From NCBI RefSeq assembly GCF_900104145.1, contig NZ_FNLB01000008.1, forward strand, positions 310,001 through 374,000: a stretch of DNA of 64,000 nucleotides, read 5' to 3'. Below the pieces are notes generated by a model. That model did no database searches, was not told where the DNA came from, and worked only from the letters and a program-made list of their open reading frames with translations. The stretch is from Pseudovibrio sp. Tun.PSC04-5.I4. GTDB taxonomy: Bacteria > Pseudomonadota > Alphaproteobacteria > Rhizobiales > Stappiaceae. This document shows positions 53,418-62,387 of this stretch, piece after piece; within the stretch, counting starts at the first letter, position 1, and every line of letters starts with the position of its first letter. The translations under genes and the position numbers were made by a program.

Positions 53418-54806
53418 TTAGGTTGGTGTACCATTTTCCGAAATATCCCAAAACAAAGCTGTCATGTTGCGCAAGGCATCGCGGGCGACTGGCTTTAGGA
53501 TATGCTCATTTGGTGCGTGTTGAGAACATCCTGCATAGGAGTGCGGCACCCATACTGTTGGCAGGCCCAGAGTCTCAGAAAAACACTCGTTGGGCAGTGA
53601 GCCTGCAAGGTTTGGGAGCATATGAGGTTTCTTGCCGCTGGTTTCCTCTAGGGATGCGCTTACCATCTTCACCCAGGGATTATCTGGCGACAAACGTGTG
53701 GCCCGGAAGAAACCGCGATCTTCCTGCCGTATCTCAACATCACTGAAGCCGTTGGCGTCTAAATGCACCCGAAGGGCTGGTAAGATGTTCTCGACATCTG
53801 TGCCCACTACGTAGCGCAGCTGGCACACGGCAAAGGCGTATCCGTCGATGGCGTTTACGGGTGCTTCTGGCACTCCGCTTTTCATGGCGAGTACGGCAAA
53901 CGAGTTCCAGCCAAACACGCGCTCTGCGGGCGTTAGTCCTTCTTCCCCCCAATTCTCACTGAGGGCCGGACCACGTTTATCTCCAACGGGAAGGTCCTTG
54001 AGTGCTTTGCGGATATCCGGTGTCAGGCTGTTGGGGCGCCAGGCGGGGATTTGGATTTGGCCGCGTATATCCACAATTGAGGCGATAGCGTTTGCCAGAA
54101 TAATTGCCGGATCAGCCAGCAATCCACCCCAGTTGCCGGAGTGATTGGCGCCTTCGCGCAGGTTCACCTGCAACGTAAAACTCTTTCCACCGCGTGCACC
54201 AGTAAAGATGGTTGGCGTATCGGCCTGCAAGCGCGGTCCGTCGGATGCAATCAAAACATCAGCTGCGAGCATGTCTTTCTGCTCTTCAAAAAACTCCTGC
54301 AAACCGGCGGAGCCCGTCTCCTCGGAGGTCTCAATAATGACTTTGCAGTTGAAGCCAAGCTGCTTCTTTTCCTGCAACAAACACCCAAGGGCTTGTAGGT
54401 TGATAAGGTGTTGGCATTTGTTATCCGCAGTGCCACGTCCGTAAACGCGGTCGCCGTCCTCGGCTAGTTTGAAGGGCTCCAGATCGCCCTGCCACTGCCC
54501 AGCCTGACCGCGGATTACATCTCCGTGGCCGTAGGTCAGGATCGTTGGCAGATTCGGGTCTTCGATGCGGTTGCCAAACAGGAATGGCCCGCCAGCCGGA
54601 TCAGGATTTTCGAAAATATGCGTTTTAAACCCGAGACGCGTGAGGAGAGGTTGTATTTCCTCTTTCAAGTATCGCATCAACTGAGGTTTTTGGGAGGGTT
54701 CCTGACTTTCTGTCGGTATGGCAACCAGTCTGGCAAGATCTGAGAGAAACGCGCCGCTATCGAAGTAAGTTTCCGCTCGCTGGATTGCTTCACTGCGACT
54801 GGACAT
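53418..54806 (-). CDS. M20-family metallopeptidase
   Basis: Cytoplasmic M20/ArgE-DapE-type amidohydrolase of 462 aa. Metal ligands: His/Asp in TYGHGDVI, Asp in GRGTADNKCQ, Glu pair in IIETSEETGS, Asp in LIASDGPR, and a C-terminal His in VPHSYAGCSQHAPNEH. Dimerisation domain between about 200 and 330. Length matches dipeptidase-like members. It begins 33 bp after the pcaB stop in the same direction and may be the last gene of the pca operon, though a role in aromatic catabolism is not obvious. Substrate unknown. Confidence 0.85.
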   Translation of the reverse strand: MSSRSEAIQRAETYFDSGAFLSDLARLVAIPTESQEPSQKPQLMRYLKEEIQPLLTRLGFKTHIFENPDPAGGPFLFGNRIEDPNLPTILTYGHGDVIRGQAGQWQGDLEPFKLAEDGDRVYGRGTADNKCQHLINLQALGCLLQEKKQLGFNCKVIIETSEETGSAGLQEFFEEQKDMLAADVLIASDGPRLQADTPTIFTGARGGKSFTLQVNLREGANHSGNWGGLLADPAIILANAIASIVDIRGQIQIPAWRPNSLTPDIRKALKDLPVGDKRGPALSENWGEEGLTPAERVFGWNSFAVLAMKSGVPEAPVNAIDGYAFAVCQLRYVVGTDVENILPALRVHLDANGFSDVEIRQEDRGFFRATRLSPDNPWVKMVSASLEETSGKKPHMLPNLAGSLPNECFSETLGLPTVWVPHSYAGCSQHAPNEHILKPVARDALRNMTALFWDISENGTPT

Positions 54807-54838
54807 TCTCGTTCTCCCTCTAAGTATGGCTGAGGCAG

Positions 54839-55909
54839 TTAATCACTTTGGCTCGTGCCAATCCACTCAATTTGTTGGAAAAGCTCTAGTGCAGTCGCAA
54901 GCCCGCAACCTGTCGTCATGCACATACCGGGCAGCACCATCCACTCCACCGCCCATGACGCGCCAGAACGTTCCTGCTCATGCACCAAAGCACCGTGCAT
55001 GACGGAGACTTGCGCTGCGTTATAGCGAGCAAGGGTTACGAGCAGTTCGGCTTTAATCGGGTTTTGCTTGTGAGGCATAGCAGAAGAACTGCCCCCGCCC
55101 CTCAGCTTAACCTCGTCAATGCCTTGCTGGGCCATCAGAGCGATATCAGTGCCAATTTTGCCAAGATTGCCGGAGATCATGGAGAGCACGCCTGCGAACT
55201 CGGCAAGGCCATCGCGCTGCGTGTGCCATGATCGGTCTGGCACGCCCAATCCCAGTTCCTGCGCCATTTGGCTGACGATAACATCACCATGAGCGGCCTG
55301 CGCACTGTTGGTTCCAACCGGCCCGCCCATCTGCAAAATTGCAACTTGAGTGGCTGCTCTCTCCAGCCGGATCTGATGGCGTTTGAGTGGTTCAATCCAC
55401 GTTAAGATGCGGTCCGTTGCAGTGATCGGCAGTGCGGCTTGCATACGCGTGCGGCCCATAAGCGCGTGAGCGGCATTGGCGTCATTCAGAGCCTTTAACG
55501 CTGCAATCACGGCGGTGAGACGTTTGCTGAAGATTGCCGAGACGTGTTTAAGGCTTAGCGCGAGTGCTGTGTCCATCACATCCTGACTGGTGGATGTTTT
55601 GTGGCAGTCAGATGCATGTGGCGCACCAATATGAGCCTTCAACTGCTTTATGAATGCGGGGATTGGCAGGCCGTCGATTGCCGTACCAGCCCTTAGCCCC
55701 GCAACATCAGGCTGGAAGCATTTGCACCCAGCCACAATGCCGTCTCTCGCCTCGTTGGAAATGATGGCGCTCTCGCACAGAGCATTGGTGAGAGCCACTT
55801 CATATGCCAGATAGTGAGCCAGTGTCGTCTCGGGTGAAAAGGCGTTTTGCACCTCCTCATCTCCAAACAAACCACCCCATATAGGGTCCAGGAAGAGGCT
55901 CACACTCAC
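54839..55909 (-). CDS. pcaB: 3-carboxy-cis,cis-muconate cycloisomerase
   Basis: Enzyme of 356 aa in the fumarase/aspartase superfamily; converts 3-carboxy-cis,cis-muconate to 4-carboxymuconolactone. The superfamily signature is GGGSSSAMPHKQNPIKAELL; the second conserved region is TSTSQDVMDTALAL and the third MGRTRMQAALPIT. The GTG at 55909 is chosen: AAAGGGA lies five bases upstream and it begins right at the pcaF stop; the frame extends into pcaF. The family is often about 450 aa but alphaproteobacterial forms of about 350 aa occur. Last pca gene in the operon. Confidence 0.9.
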   Translation of the reverse strand: MSVSLFLDPIWGGLFGDEEVQNAFSPETTLAHYLAYEVALTNALCESAIISNEARDGIVAGCKCFQPDVAGLRAGTAIDGLPIPAFIKQLKAHIGAPHASDCHKTSTSQDVMDTALALSLKHVSAIFSKRLTAVIAALKALNDANAAHALMGRTRMQAALPITATDRILTWIEPLKRHQIRLERAATQVAILQMGGPVGTNSAQAAHGDVIVSQMAQELGLGVPDRSWHTQRDGLAEFAGVLSMISGNLGKIGTDIALMAQQGIDEVKLRGGGSSSAMPHKQNPIKAELLVTLARYNAAQVSVMHGALVHEQERSGASWAVEWMVLPGMCMTTGCGLATALELFQQIEWIGTSQSD

Positions 55910-55910
55910 A

Positions 55911-57116
55911 TCAATCCCTTTCAAGCGCGATGGCGATACCCTGCCCGACACCAATACACATGGTGGCCAAAGCCCGCTTCTTGCCTTGTAAACTCAGCTC
56001 CAGAGCCGCCGATCCTGTGATGCGTGCGCCAGACATGCCCAGTGGGTGACCCAGAGCGATCGCACCGCCATTGGGGTTGATGTGCGCGGCAGTTTCATCC
56101 AGCCCCAACTCACGCAGAACGGCGATGCCCTGGCTTGCGAACGCTTCGTTGAGTTCAATGATATCGAAGTCTGTTGGTTGCAGGTTCAGGCGAGCACACA
56201 GCTTTTTGGCAGCAGGAGCTGGACCAATACCCATAACACGGGGAGCCACACCAGCGGTTGCACCGCCCAATACGCGCGCGATTGGTGTCAGTCCGTATTT
56301 TTTAACCGCAGCAGCAGAGGCCACGATCAGCGCAGCAGCTCCATCATTCACACCGGATGCGTTACCCGCTGTAACACTACCGTTTTCACGAAATGGCGTT
56401 GGCAATTTGGCAAGCTTTTCTGCGGTGGACCCAGCACGGGGATGTTCATCGCTGGATACAATGATCGCATCGCCTTTGCGCTGCGGGATTGCGACATCAA
56501 CAATCTCACGCGCCAGACGCCCGTTTGCCTGTGCAACGGCAGCTTTTGCCTGAGATCGGGCAGCAAATGCATCCTGATCTGCGCGCGAAATGCCGTAGTC
56601 CGCGGCAACGTTTTCACCGGTTTCCGGCATACTTTCGGTGCCGTAGAGCTTCTTCATTTTCGGGTTTACAAAGCGCCAACCGATGGTCGTATCGAACACA
56701 TCATTGGAACGGGAAAAGGGGGTGGTTGCCTTGGGCATCACAAACGGCGCGCGAGACATGGATTCTACGCCGCCAGCAATCACCAGATCGCACTCACCTG
56801 CTTTGATGGCACGAGAGGCTGCAATAATCGCATCCATGCCAGACCCACACAGGCGGTTGAGCGTTGTGCCGGGCACAGATTCCGGCAGGCCAGCCAGCAA
56901 GGCAGACATGCGTGCTACATTGCGGTTGTCTTCCCCCGCTTGATTGGCACAGCCGTAGTAAACTTCATCAACCGCTTCCCAATCTACGGAAGGGTGGCGC
57001 TCCATCAGCGCTTTAATCGGCAATGCACCCAGATCATCTGCACGAACAGATGAGAGCGCACCACCATAACGGCCAATCGGTGTTCTAATATAATCGCAAA
57101 TATAGGCTTCAAGCAT
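55911..57116 (-). CDS. pcaF: 3-oxoadipyl-CoA thiolase
   Basis: Thiolase of 401 aa that splits 3-oxoadipyl-CoA into succinyl-CoA and acetyl-CoA, the final step of the pathway. Active-site Cys in LNRLCGSGMDAI (about residue 90), His in GGAIALGHPLGMSG, and the second Cys in ATMCIGVGQGIA. Its ATG shares a base with the pcaJ stop (ATGA-type overlap at 57116). Annotation as pcaF instead of a generic acetyl-CoA acetyltransferase rests on pcaIJ next to it. Confidence 0.92.
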   Translation of the reverse strand: MLEAYICDYIRTPIGRYGGALSSVRADDLGALPIKALMERHPSVDWEAVDEVYYGCANQAGEDNRNVARMSALLAGLPESVPGTTLNRLCGSGMDAIIAASRAIKAGECDLVIAGGVESMSRAPFVMPKATTPFSRSNDVFDTTIGWRFVNPKMKKLYGTESMPETGENVAADYGISRADQDAFAARSQAKAAVAQANGRLAREIVDVAIPQRKGDAIIVSSDEHPRAGSTAEKLAKLPTPFRENGSVTAGNASGVNDGAAALIVASAAAVKKYGLTPIARVLGGATAGVAPRVMGIGPAPAAKKLCARLNLQPTDFDIIELNEAFASQGIAVLRELGLDETAAHINPNGGAIALGHPLGMSGARITGSAALELSLQGKKRALATMCIGVGQGIAIALERD

Positions 57117-57907
57117 CAGGCCGTCTCCACTGTGTTACCCGCATGCGCCGCCGCTGTCCGCGCTTTTAGTGCACGTAGGACAGACAGTTCCTCCTCAGTC
57201 GGCGCAGGGGTCTCCTGCAAATCATCGCTGAACCGTACAGCCCAAGACACAGTGTTTTGCACCTGTTCTTTGGTCGTACCCGGATGCAAGGAGCACACAG
57301 TCATCTCTTTGGTAACAGGGTCAGGTTTCCAGATAGCAAGGTCTGTAATCAGCAGAGTTGGGCCTTTTGTTGATATGCCCATGCGTTCGCGATGGTTGCC
57401 ACCTTCGCCTTGCCCGAAGGATGTAAAGAAATCAATCTTCTCCACAAAGCCACGCTTGCTTTGCTTCATGGTGATGTAAACTTCCTGCGAGGACGACGCA
57501 ATTTCTGGCGCACCGCCGCCGCCCGGTAGGCGCACTGTGGGGTTGTCGTAGTCGCCCACAATCGTGGTGTTGATGTTGGCGAATCGGTCTATTTGCGCTG
57601 CGCCAAGGAACCCAATGGTTATGCGCCCGCCTTGCAGCCAATACCGAAACATCTCCACCACAGGAACAGTTGTCAGTGCGGTATCACAAAGTTCGCCATC
57701 GCCAATGGAAAGCGGCAGAACATCCGGCGCGGTGCCAATAGTTCCGCTTTCATAAATCAGCGTAATGTCCGGTGCATGTGTCAGGCGTGCAATGTTGCAA
57801 GCGGCAGATGGCGGACCAATGCCAACAAAGCAGACATCGGTGTTTTTCAAAACACGGGAGGCGGCAATCGCCATCATCTCATCGGGTGTAAAGTCCAAGG
57901 TACTCAT
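57116..57907 (-). CDS. pcaJ: 3-oxoadipate CoA-transferase subunit B
   Basis: Beta subunit (263 aa) of the CoA-transferase that activates 3-oxoadipate with succinyl-CoA. The start carries the family pattern DFTPDEMMAIAASRVL and CFVGIGPPSAACNIA; the catalytic Glu is in the LIYESGTIGT segment (SENG-type position). LPGGGGAPEIASSSQEVYI follows. Overlaps pcaI by 4 bp upstream and pcaF by 1 bp downstream. Confidence 0.9.
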   Translation of the reverse strand: MSTLDFTPDEMMAIAASRVLKNTDVCFVGIGPPSAACNIARLTHAPDITLIYESGTIGTAPDVLPLSIGDGELCDTALTTVPVVEMFRYWLQGGRITIGFLGAAQIDRFANINTTIVGDYDNPTVRLPGGGGAPEIASSSQEVYITMKQSKRGFVEKIDFFTSFGQGEGGNHRERMGISTKGPTLLITDLAIWKPDPVTKEMTVCSLHPGTTKEQVQNTVSWAVRFSDDLQETPAPTEEELSVLRALKARTAAAHAGNTVETA

Positions 57908-58758
57908 CGGGTCACCTCCAAACCTTTCACGCGCGTCTCAAAGATTTCAGGTCCCTGCTTCAGCACATGTTCTTTCATCCAAGCCTGAAATTTATCACGG
58001 TTCGCTGCGATGGCATCCCACTCAATGTAGGTCTTGTTGTCCCTACCGTAGTAACCTTGGGTGTAGGAGGGGTGCGCTCCGCCCTTCACCACACAAATAG
58101 CGGCAATAGTCCAATGCGGCAGGATGCAGGCATTCATATGCGCATCCAATTCGTCGACAACTTCTTCAACAGTAATGATCGCGTATTTGGCCGCCAAAAC
58201 TGCTTCTTTTTGCACACCAACAATGCCTTCAATGAGGACATTGCCTTTGCGGTCCGCTTTGAGCGCATGAATGAAGGTTACATCAGGCCGGAGCGAGGGA
58301 ACAGCCGCCAATTTCTCTCCGGTAAACGGACACGTGACGGACTTGATGTTCGGGTTCACTCGTTGCAGTTCAGTGCCCAGATACCCACGGAACACGGCAC
58401 ATGGCAGACCAGCGGCTCCCGCTTCATAGGCATTGGCAAGTGCTGCATGGGAATGTTCTTCCAGCTCCACAGCGCGCGGCCAACTATTCTCAACCGCATC
58501 ACGCACACGGCGCAGCAAACCAACACCGGGATTGCCAGCATAGGAGAAGATCATCTTCTTTATGAGGCCCATGCCAATGAGCTGATCGTAGATGACATCT
58601 GGTGTCATCCTCACGATGGTCAGCTCATCAATACCTTGCCTGATAACTTCGTGTGCAGAGGCGTGTGGAATAAGGTGCGTAAAACCTTCAAAGGCGGCAA
58701 TGTCGCCGCTCTTGAGGTACTTTTTCACTGCGTCTTTTAGGGGTAAAAATTCTGCCAT
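57904..58758 (-). CDS. pcaI: 3-oxoadipate CoA-transferase subunit A
   Basis: Alpha subunit (284 aa) of the same CoA-transferase. FLPLKDAVKKYLKSGDIAAFEGF at the start and SYAGNPGVGLLRRVRDA are family regions (the GxGxGxxxP-like nucleotide part is weak, as in the larger PcaI type). TVEEVVDELDAHMNACILP precedes the end. ATG 58758 is taken over an in-frame TTG at 58767 that lies directly after the pcaG stop; no strong ribosome site, so coupling to pcaG is likely. Confidence 0.88.
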   Translation of the reverse strand: MAEFLPLKDAVKKYLKSGDIAAFEGFTHLIPHASAHEVIRQGIDELTIVRMTPDVIYDQLIGMGLIKKMIFSYAGNPGVGLLRRVRDAVENSWPRAVELEEHSHAALANAYEAGAAGLPCAVFRGYLGTELQRVNPNIKSVTCPFTGEKLAAVPSLRPDVTFIHALKADRKGNVLIEGIVGVQKEAVLAAKYAIITVEEVVDELDAHMNACILPHWTIAAICVVKGGAHPSYTQGYYGRDNKTYIEWDAIAANRDKFQAWMKEHVLKQGPEIFETRVKGLEVTR

Positions 58759-58767
58759 ATCAATCAA

Positions 58768-59379
58768 TCAGATATCAAAGAAGACGGTTTCATTGTCGCC
58801 TTGAAGGTGAATATCAAACACATACGCATCACCCGTTTTTTGCGCGATCAGCGTTTGAACCCGGACACGATGTTCTATACGGCTCAGGTAAGGGTCAGCC
58901 GCATTGGCCTCCTCATCCTCAGGAAAGTACATGCGTGTATTGAGGCCCACATTGATGCCGCGTGCGACAATCCAAAAACTGATATGCGGCGCTTGCGCTC
59001 TGCCATCAGGAAACGGAACACCGCCCGGTTTCACCGTTTCAAAACAGAACTCACCACTATCTATATTTACAGGCTGACGACCCCATCCGGTGAAATTAGG
59101 ATCTGCTTCGCCGCGTGGTTCTGAGGGGCTGTTGTGCAAGCCGTCTGCATCTGCCTGCCAAATTTCCAGCATGGCATCCTTCAGCGCAGTGCCCGTGCCA
59201 TCAAACACGCGGCCCTTAACGGTGACGCGCTTGCCTTTGGTCAGTTGATTGACCATTTTGGCACCAAGGTCTTCTTTGAAGATACCCGTGTTGCCAATAA
59301 AATTCGGCGTGCAGCCAATGTGAACGTAAGGACCAGCAGTCTGGCTTGGGCTTTCTTTTAGATACTCCAGCTTGGTCAT
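58768..59379 (-). CDS. pcaG: Protocatechuate 3,4-dioxygenase alpha subunit
   Basis: A 203-aa subunit of the intradiol ring-cleaving dioxygenase. TAGPYVHIGCTPNF at the N-terminus, LEIWQADADGLHNSP and SFWIVARGINVGLNTRMYFP are family regions. The alpha subunit lacks the iron ligands. ATG 59379 follows GGAGGGCAATTGAT and the pcaH stop overlaps it within a base; the longer frame to 59460 is spurious. It partners PcaH in the same operon. Confidence 0.93.
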   Translation of the reverse strand: MTKLEYLKESPSQTAGPYVHIGCTPNFIGNTGIFKEDLGAKMVNQLTKGKRVTVKGRVFDGTGTALKDAMLEIWQADADGLHNSPSEPRGEADPNFTGWGRQPVNIDSGEFCFETVKPGGVPFPDGRAQAPHISFWIVARGINVGLNTRMYFPEDEEANAADPYLSRIEHRVRVQTLIAQKTGDAYVFDIHLQGDNETVFFDI

Positions 59380-59380
59380 A

Positions 59381-60121
59381 TCAATTGCCCTCCAAACGGT
59401 TCTCAAACAGGGTAGACCTGCGGCCCCGCAAAACCATATCAAACCGATAGGCCCGCGCATCCATTGGCACTGTATGGTTCATGTCCAGCTTGGCCGTCAG
59501 CATATCAATGGCCGTAGGGTCGTTGATGGTATTCACGATCGGGCACAACGGAATATGCGGATCACCCTCGAAATACATTTGGGTGATCAGGCGCTGCGCA
59601 AAGCCGGAACCGAACAACGAGAAATGGATATGCGATGGACGCCAGTCATTAACGCCATTTGGCCACGGGTATGGACCCGGCTTGATACTACGGAAGGCAT
59701 AGAAGCCGTTGGCATCGGTGATCACACGACCACACCCGCCAAAGTTGGGGTCCAGCGGTGCCAGATACCCATCTTTTTTGTGGCGATATCTGCCACCCGA
59801 ATTGGCTTGCCAGATTTCAACCAGGGCACCCGGTACACCACGACCCTCTTCATCCAGCACATTGCCATGCACGATGATGCGCTCACCCATAGCGCTTTGC
59901 CCGGCTTTGGCGTAGTTCAGTATCAAGTCGTGGTCTTGCTCGCCCAGTATAGTCTGGCCGAATACCGGTCCGGTCGTTTCACTTAAAGTGTTGCCCAAAG
60001 ACAGAAGCGCTTTTTGCGGAGACCGCAACACACTTGTTTTATAGGTCGGCGTTAAAGCCTTTGGATGCCAATTCCGATCTCTTGGAAAGAACGGACCAGT
60101 GTTGGTCGATGGCTTGCTCAT
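59381..60121 (-). CDS. pcaH: Protocatechuate 3,4-dioxygenase beta subunit
   Basis: A 246-aa subunit carrying the active-site Fe(III). RPSHIHFSLFG holds two of the histidine ligands, and PYPWPNGVNDW and GGRYRHKKDGYLAPLD hold the tyrosine ligands of the family. TTGPVFGQTILGEQDHDLI is the N-terminal pattern. It opens protocatechuate to 3-carboxy-cis,cis-muconate. ATG 60121 follows GGGGGAGTGAG, one base after the fused pcaDC stop. Confidence 0.94.
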   Translation of the reverse strand: MSKPSTNTGPFFPRDRNWHPKALTPTYKTSVLRSPQKALLSLGNTLSETTGPVFGQTILGEQDHDLILNYAKAGQSAMGERIIVHGNVLDEEGRGVPGALVEIWQANSGGRYRHKKDGYLAPLDPNFGGCGRVITDANGFYAFRSIKPGPYPWPNGVNDWRPSHIHFSLFGSGFAQRLITQMYFEGDPHIPLCPIVNTINDPTAIDMLTAKLDMNHTVPMDARAYRFDMVLRGRRSTLFENRLEGN

Positions 60122-60122
60122 C

Positions 60123-61322
60123 TCACTCCCCCGTCGCATCAAGCTGCGCAAATACAGTCTTGACGACTTTGATGGCGTTGTTTGCAGCTGGCACCCCAGC
60201 ATAAATTGCGGTGTGCAGCAGAGCTTCGCTTATATCTTCCCGTGTTGCCCCGGTGTTTCTGGCAGCGCGAACATGCATCGCGACTTCATCTAGGTGCCCT
60301 AACGCAGCGAGAAGCGCAATAGTTACAATGGACCGTTCTCGCAATGTCCAGTTGTGGCGAGACCATACATGGCCCCACGCGGCTTCCGTAATAAGCTCTT
60401 GAAATGGTGCATCAAAACTTGTTTTCTGCAACTCGGTTTTGTTGACATGGCTGTCTCCCAAAACCTTGCGCCGTGTTTTCATGCCCTGTTTATAAATTTC
60501 GGAAGTTTTCTGCTCACAGCTCTCCGCTGCGGGACTGGTGCGGGCAATCGCCTGCCTAACCAGATGCGCCAGATACTCCGGCTGCTCGATGCAGGGCAAA
60601 TGCCCGGATCGTGCAACTTTTTCAAACCTGGCATTGGGGATCAGTCGCGCCATAGCCTCCACCAGCTCTGGCGGAGTGGAGTTGTCTTCTTCTCCCACGA
60701 CACAAAGCACAGGCACATCTATCTGGGAGGCATAGGAGGTCAGGTCAGCATCGCGGATTGCCTCACAGGTGCGAATGTAGCCGTCTACCGGGGTACGGGT
60801 CAGCATATTGCGATAACCCATGAGCGCGGATGGCTTGGTTTTTTGAAAGCCTGCGGAAAACCATCGCGCCATAACGGCATCGGCCACAACATCAATGCCA
60901 CCTTGTGAAATGGCGTTGATACGCTCCTGCCAGATCTGCGGATCGCCAATTTTGGGCGCTGTATCACACAGGATAAGGCTGCCAACCAGATCAGGCCGCG
61001 CCGCATGAAGCCCCATGGCGATCATGCCGCCAACGGAGAGGCCACAGATAACGGCGTTCTGAAGGCCATGCGCATCCATAAGCGCGGCAAGGTCACGCAC
61101 ATGCAATTCAATTGAATAGGGTTCGGTTCCAGTCCCCGATAGACCATGCCCTCGTTTATCATAGGTCAGCACTTCGCCTTGATGCCCGAGATGAACCAAA
61201 AGCTCATCCCAAATGCGAAAATCTGTACCTAGTGAATTCACAAGAACAAGTGCAGGAGCAGCTGAGTCCGAACTCGTTTTTTTGTAGTGAAAGGTCGTTG
61301 TATTCAATTCTATGAAGTGCAT
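60123..61322 (-). CDS. pcaL: Fused 3-oxoadipate enol-lactonase / 4-carboxymuconolactone decarboxylase
   Basis: A 399-aa two-domain protein. Residues 1-262: alpha/beta hydrolase PcaD, nucleophile Ser about 96 in ICGLSVGGMIAMG, His in ARSGHLPCIEQPEY. Residues about 275-395: PcaC domain with GMKTRRKVLGDSHV, WGHVWSRHNWTLRERSIV and GHLDEVAMHVRAARNTGAT. A linker of about 15 residues joins them. PcaD and PcaC are separate in many proteobacteria; the fused form is called PcaL in actinobacteria, and its order here is the same (D then C). ATG 61322 has a GGGGGG ribosome site 6 bases away; ATG 61328 is also possible. First gene of the operon. Confidence 0.93.
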   Translation of the reverse strand: MHFIELNTTTFHYKKTSSDSAAPALVLVNSLGTDFRIWDELLVHLGHQGEVLTYDKRGHGLSGTGTEPYSIELHVRDLAALMDAHGLQNAVICGLSVGGMIAMGLHAARPDLVGSLILCDTAPKIGDPQIWQERINAISQGGIDVVADAVMARWFSAGFQKTKPSALMGYRNMLTRTPVDGYIRTCEAIRDADLTSYASQIDVPVLCVVGEEDNSTPPELVEAMARLIPNARFEKVARSGHLPCIEQPEYLAHLVRQAIARTSPAAESCEQKTSEIYKQGMKTRRKVLGDSHVNKTELQKTSFDAPFQELITEAAWGHVWSRHNWTLRERSIVTIALLAALGHLDEVAMHVRAARNTGATREDISEALLHTAIYAGVPAANNAIKVVKTVFAQLDATGE

Positions 61323-61342
61323 GCGCATCCCCCCAAACGAAT

Positions 61343-61382
61343 GAATTGCATATCTCTTTCAAAATGAATAATGATATTATCC
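61343..61382. promoter_or_regulatory. Shared 40-bp control element, pca copy
   Basis: Inverted copy of 62388-62427 (32 of 40 identical; identical blocks GAATTGCATAT and TTTCAAAATGAATAATGA). Read in pca-operon direction it ends 20 bp before the PcaDC start, so it probably contains the promoter (TATGC-like -10) and a LysR-type site (TTCAnnnTGAA). A GGTTAA half-site, part of the described Sinorhizobium PcaQ motif, lies at 61384-61389. Confidence 0.75.
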
Positions 61383-61405
61383 TGGTTAATCATATTGAGT
61401 CTGTT

Positions 61406-62344
61406 ATGAATAATTTACGTCGATTAAAACTTCGGCACTTGGAAGCCTTCGTGGAGGTCTCACGGCAGAACAGCGTGAGCCGTGCGGCAGATGTGCTGCA
61501 TCTCACACAACCAGCCGTGACACGAACCATTCGCGAGCTGGAAGAAATCTGCGGACAGCCGCTAATTGAAAAAGATGGTCGCGGCATACGCATCACCCAT
61601 TACGGCGAGGTGTTTTTAAAACACGCAGGTACCAGCCTCGCAGCAGCCCGCAACGGCATCAATGCATTAACTCAGCTCAACCATAGCGACGGGCCTATGG
61701 TGCGGGTTGGAGCGCTGCCGACTGTTGCCGCCTCCCTCATTCCGCAAGCCGTGAAGTCGTTCCTAGACACCGGTATGCGCAACCGGCTGCATATTGTTAC
61801 TGGTGAGAACCACGTTCTGCTGGACCAGCTGCGCAACGGTGAACTTGATCTGGTTATGGGTCGCCTTCCTGCGCCAGAGAATATGCAGGGGCTGGTGTTT
61901 GAACCGCATTACCGGGAGCGGGTTGTGTTTGCGGTTGATAAGGACCATCCGTTGGCAGCAAAATCACAGATCAGCGTCAACGAACTGAACGCGTTTCCAC
62001 TGCTTTTGCCATCCGCCACCTCAATCATCCGGCCATTTGTCGACAGGCTTTTCATTGAGCAGGGCATTCCCGAGCCGGATCAGGCAATAGAGACGGTCTC
62101 GGATTCCTTTGGCCGTGCCTTTACCGGGAAATATAGTGCGGTCTGGATCATTTCACGCGGAGTGATTGCCCGTGAAATTGACAGCGGCCAGTTTGTGGAA
62201 CTGCCTATCGATACGCGCGCAACACTGGGCTCCGTGGGCTTGAATATGCGGGCGGGTGACGTGCTGGACAGTGCGGCGCAGTGCTTTGCCGATATCTTGA
62301 AGAACCTGAGTGAGAAACAGGCCTCCCCCGCTCTGGCTGGCTGA
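61406..62344 (+). CDS. pcaQ: LysR-family pca activator PcaQ
   Basis: A 312-aa regulator, divergent from the pca operon. Winged helix: LKLRHLEAFVEVSRQNSVSR, ADVLHLTQPAVTRTIRELEE, close to the PcaQ pattern; effector domain about residues 90-300 starting PMVRVGALPTVAASLIP. In relatives PcaQ activates the pca operon with 3-carboxymuconate as co-inducer. ATG 61406 is preferred because two earlier in-frame starts fall inside the conserved control element 61343-61382 and precede no conserved residues. A second copy of the element follows the gene. Confidence 0.88.
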   Translation: MNNLRRLKLRHLEAFVEVSRQNSVSRAADVLHLTQPAVTRTIRELEEICGQPLIEKDGRGIRITHYGEVFLKHAGTSLAAARNGINALTQLNHSDGPMVRVGALPTVAASLIPQAVKSFLDTGMRNRLHIVTGENHVLLDQLRNGELDLVMGRLPAPENMQGLVFEPHYRERVVFAVDKDHPLAAKSQISVNELNAFPLLLPSATSIIRPFVDRLFIEQGIPEPDQAIETVSDSFGRAFTGKYSAVWIISRGVIAREIDSGQFVELPIDTRATLGSVGLNMRAGDVLDSAAQCFADILKNLSEKQASPALAG

Positions 62345-62387
62345 GTTTTAAGGTGCATATTGATATCCAAAGTGGCATGAAAAGCTT

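Noticed and set aside
56046..58740. Frames of 250-335 codons on the plus strand across the pca genes
   Set aside because: Antisense shadows caused by codon bias in pcaF and pcaI; the compositions (Cys/His/Arg-rich) are not protein-like.
61364..61405. Earlier in-frame starts for pcaQ at 61346 (TTG) and 61364 (ATG)
   Set aside because: They lie inside the conserved 40-bp control element and add residues without similarity to LysR N-termini.
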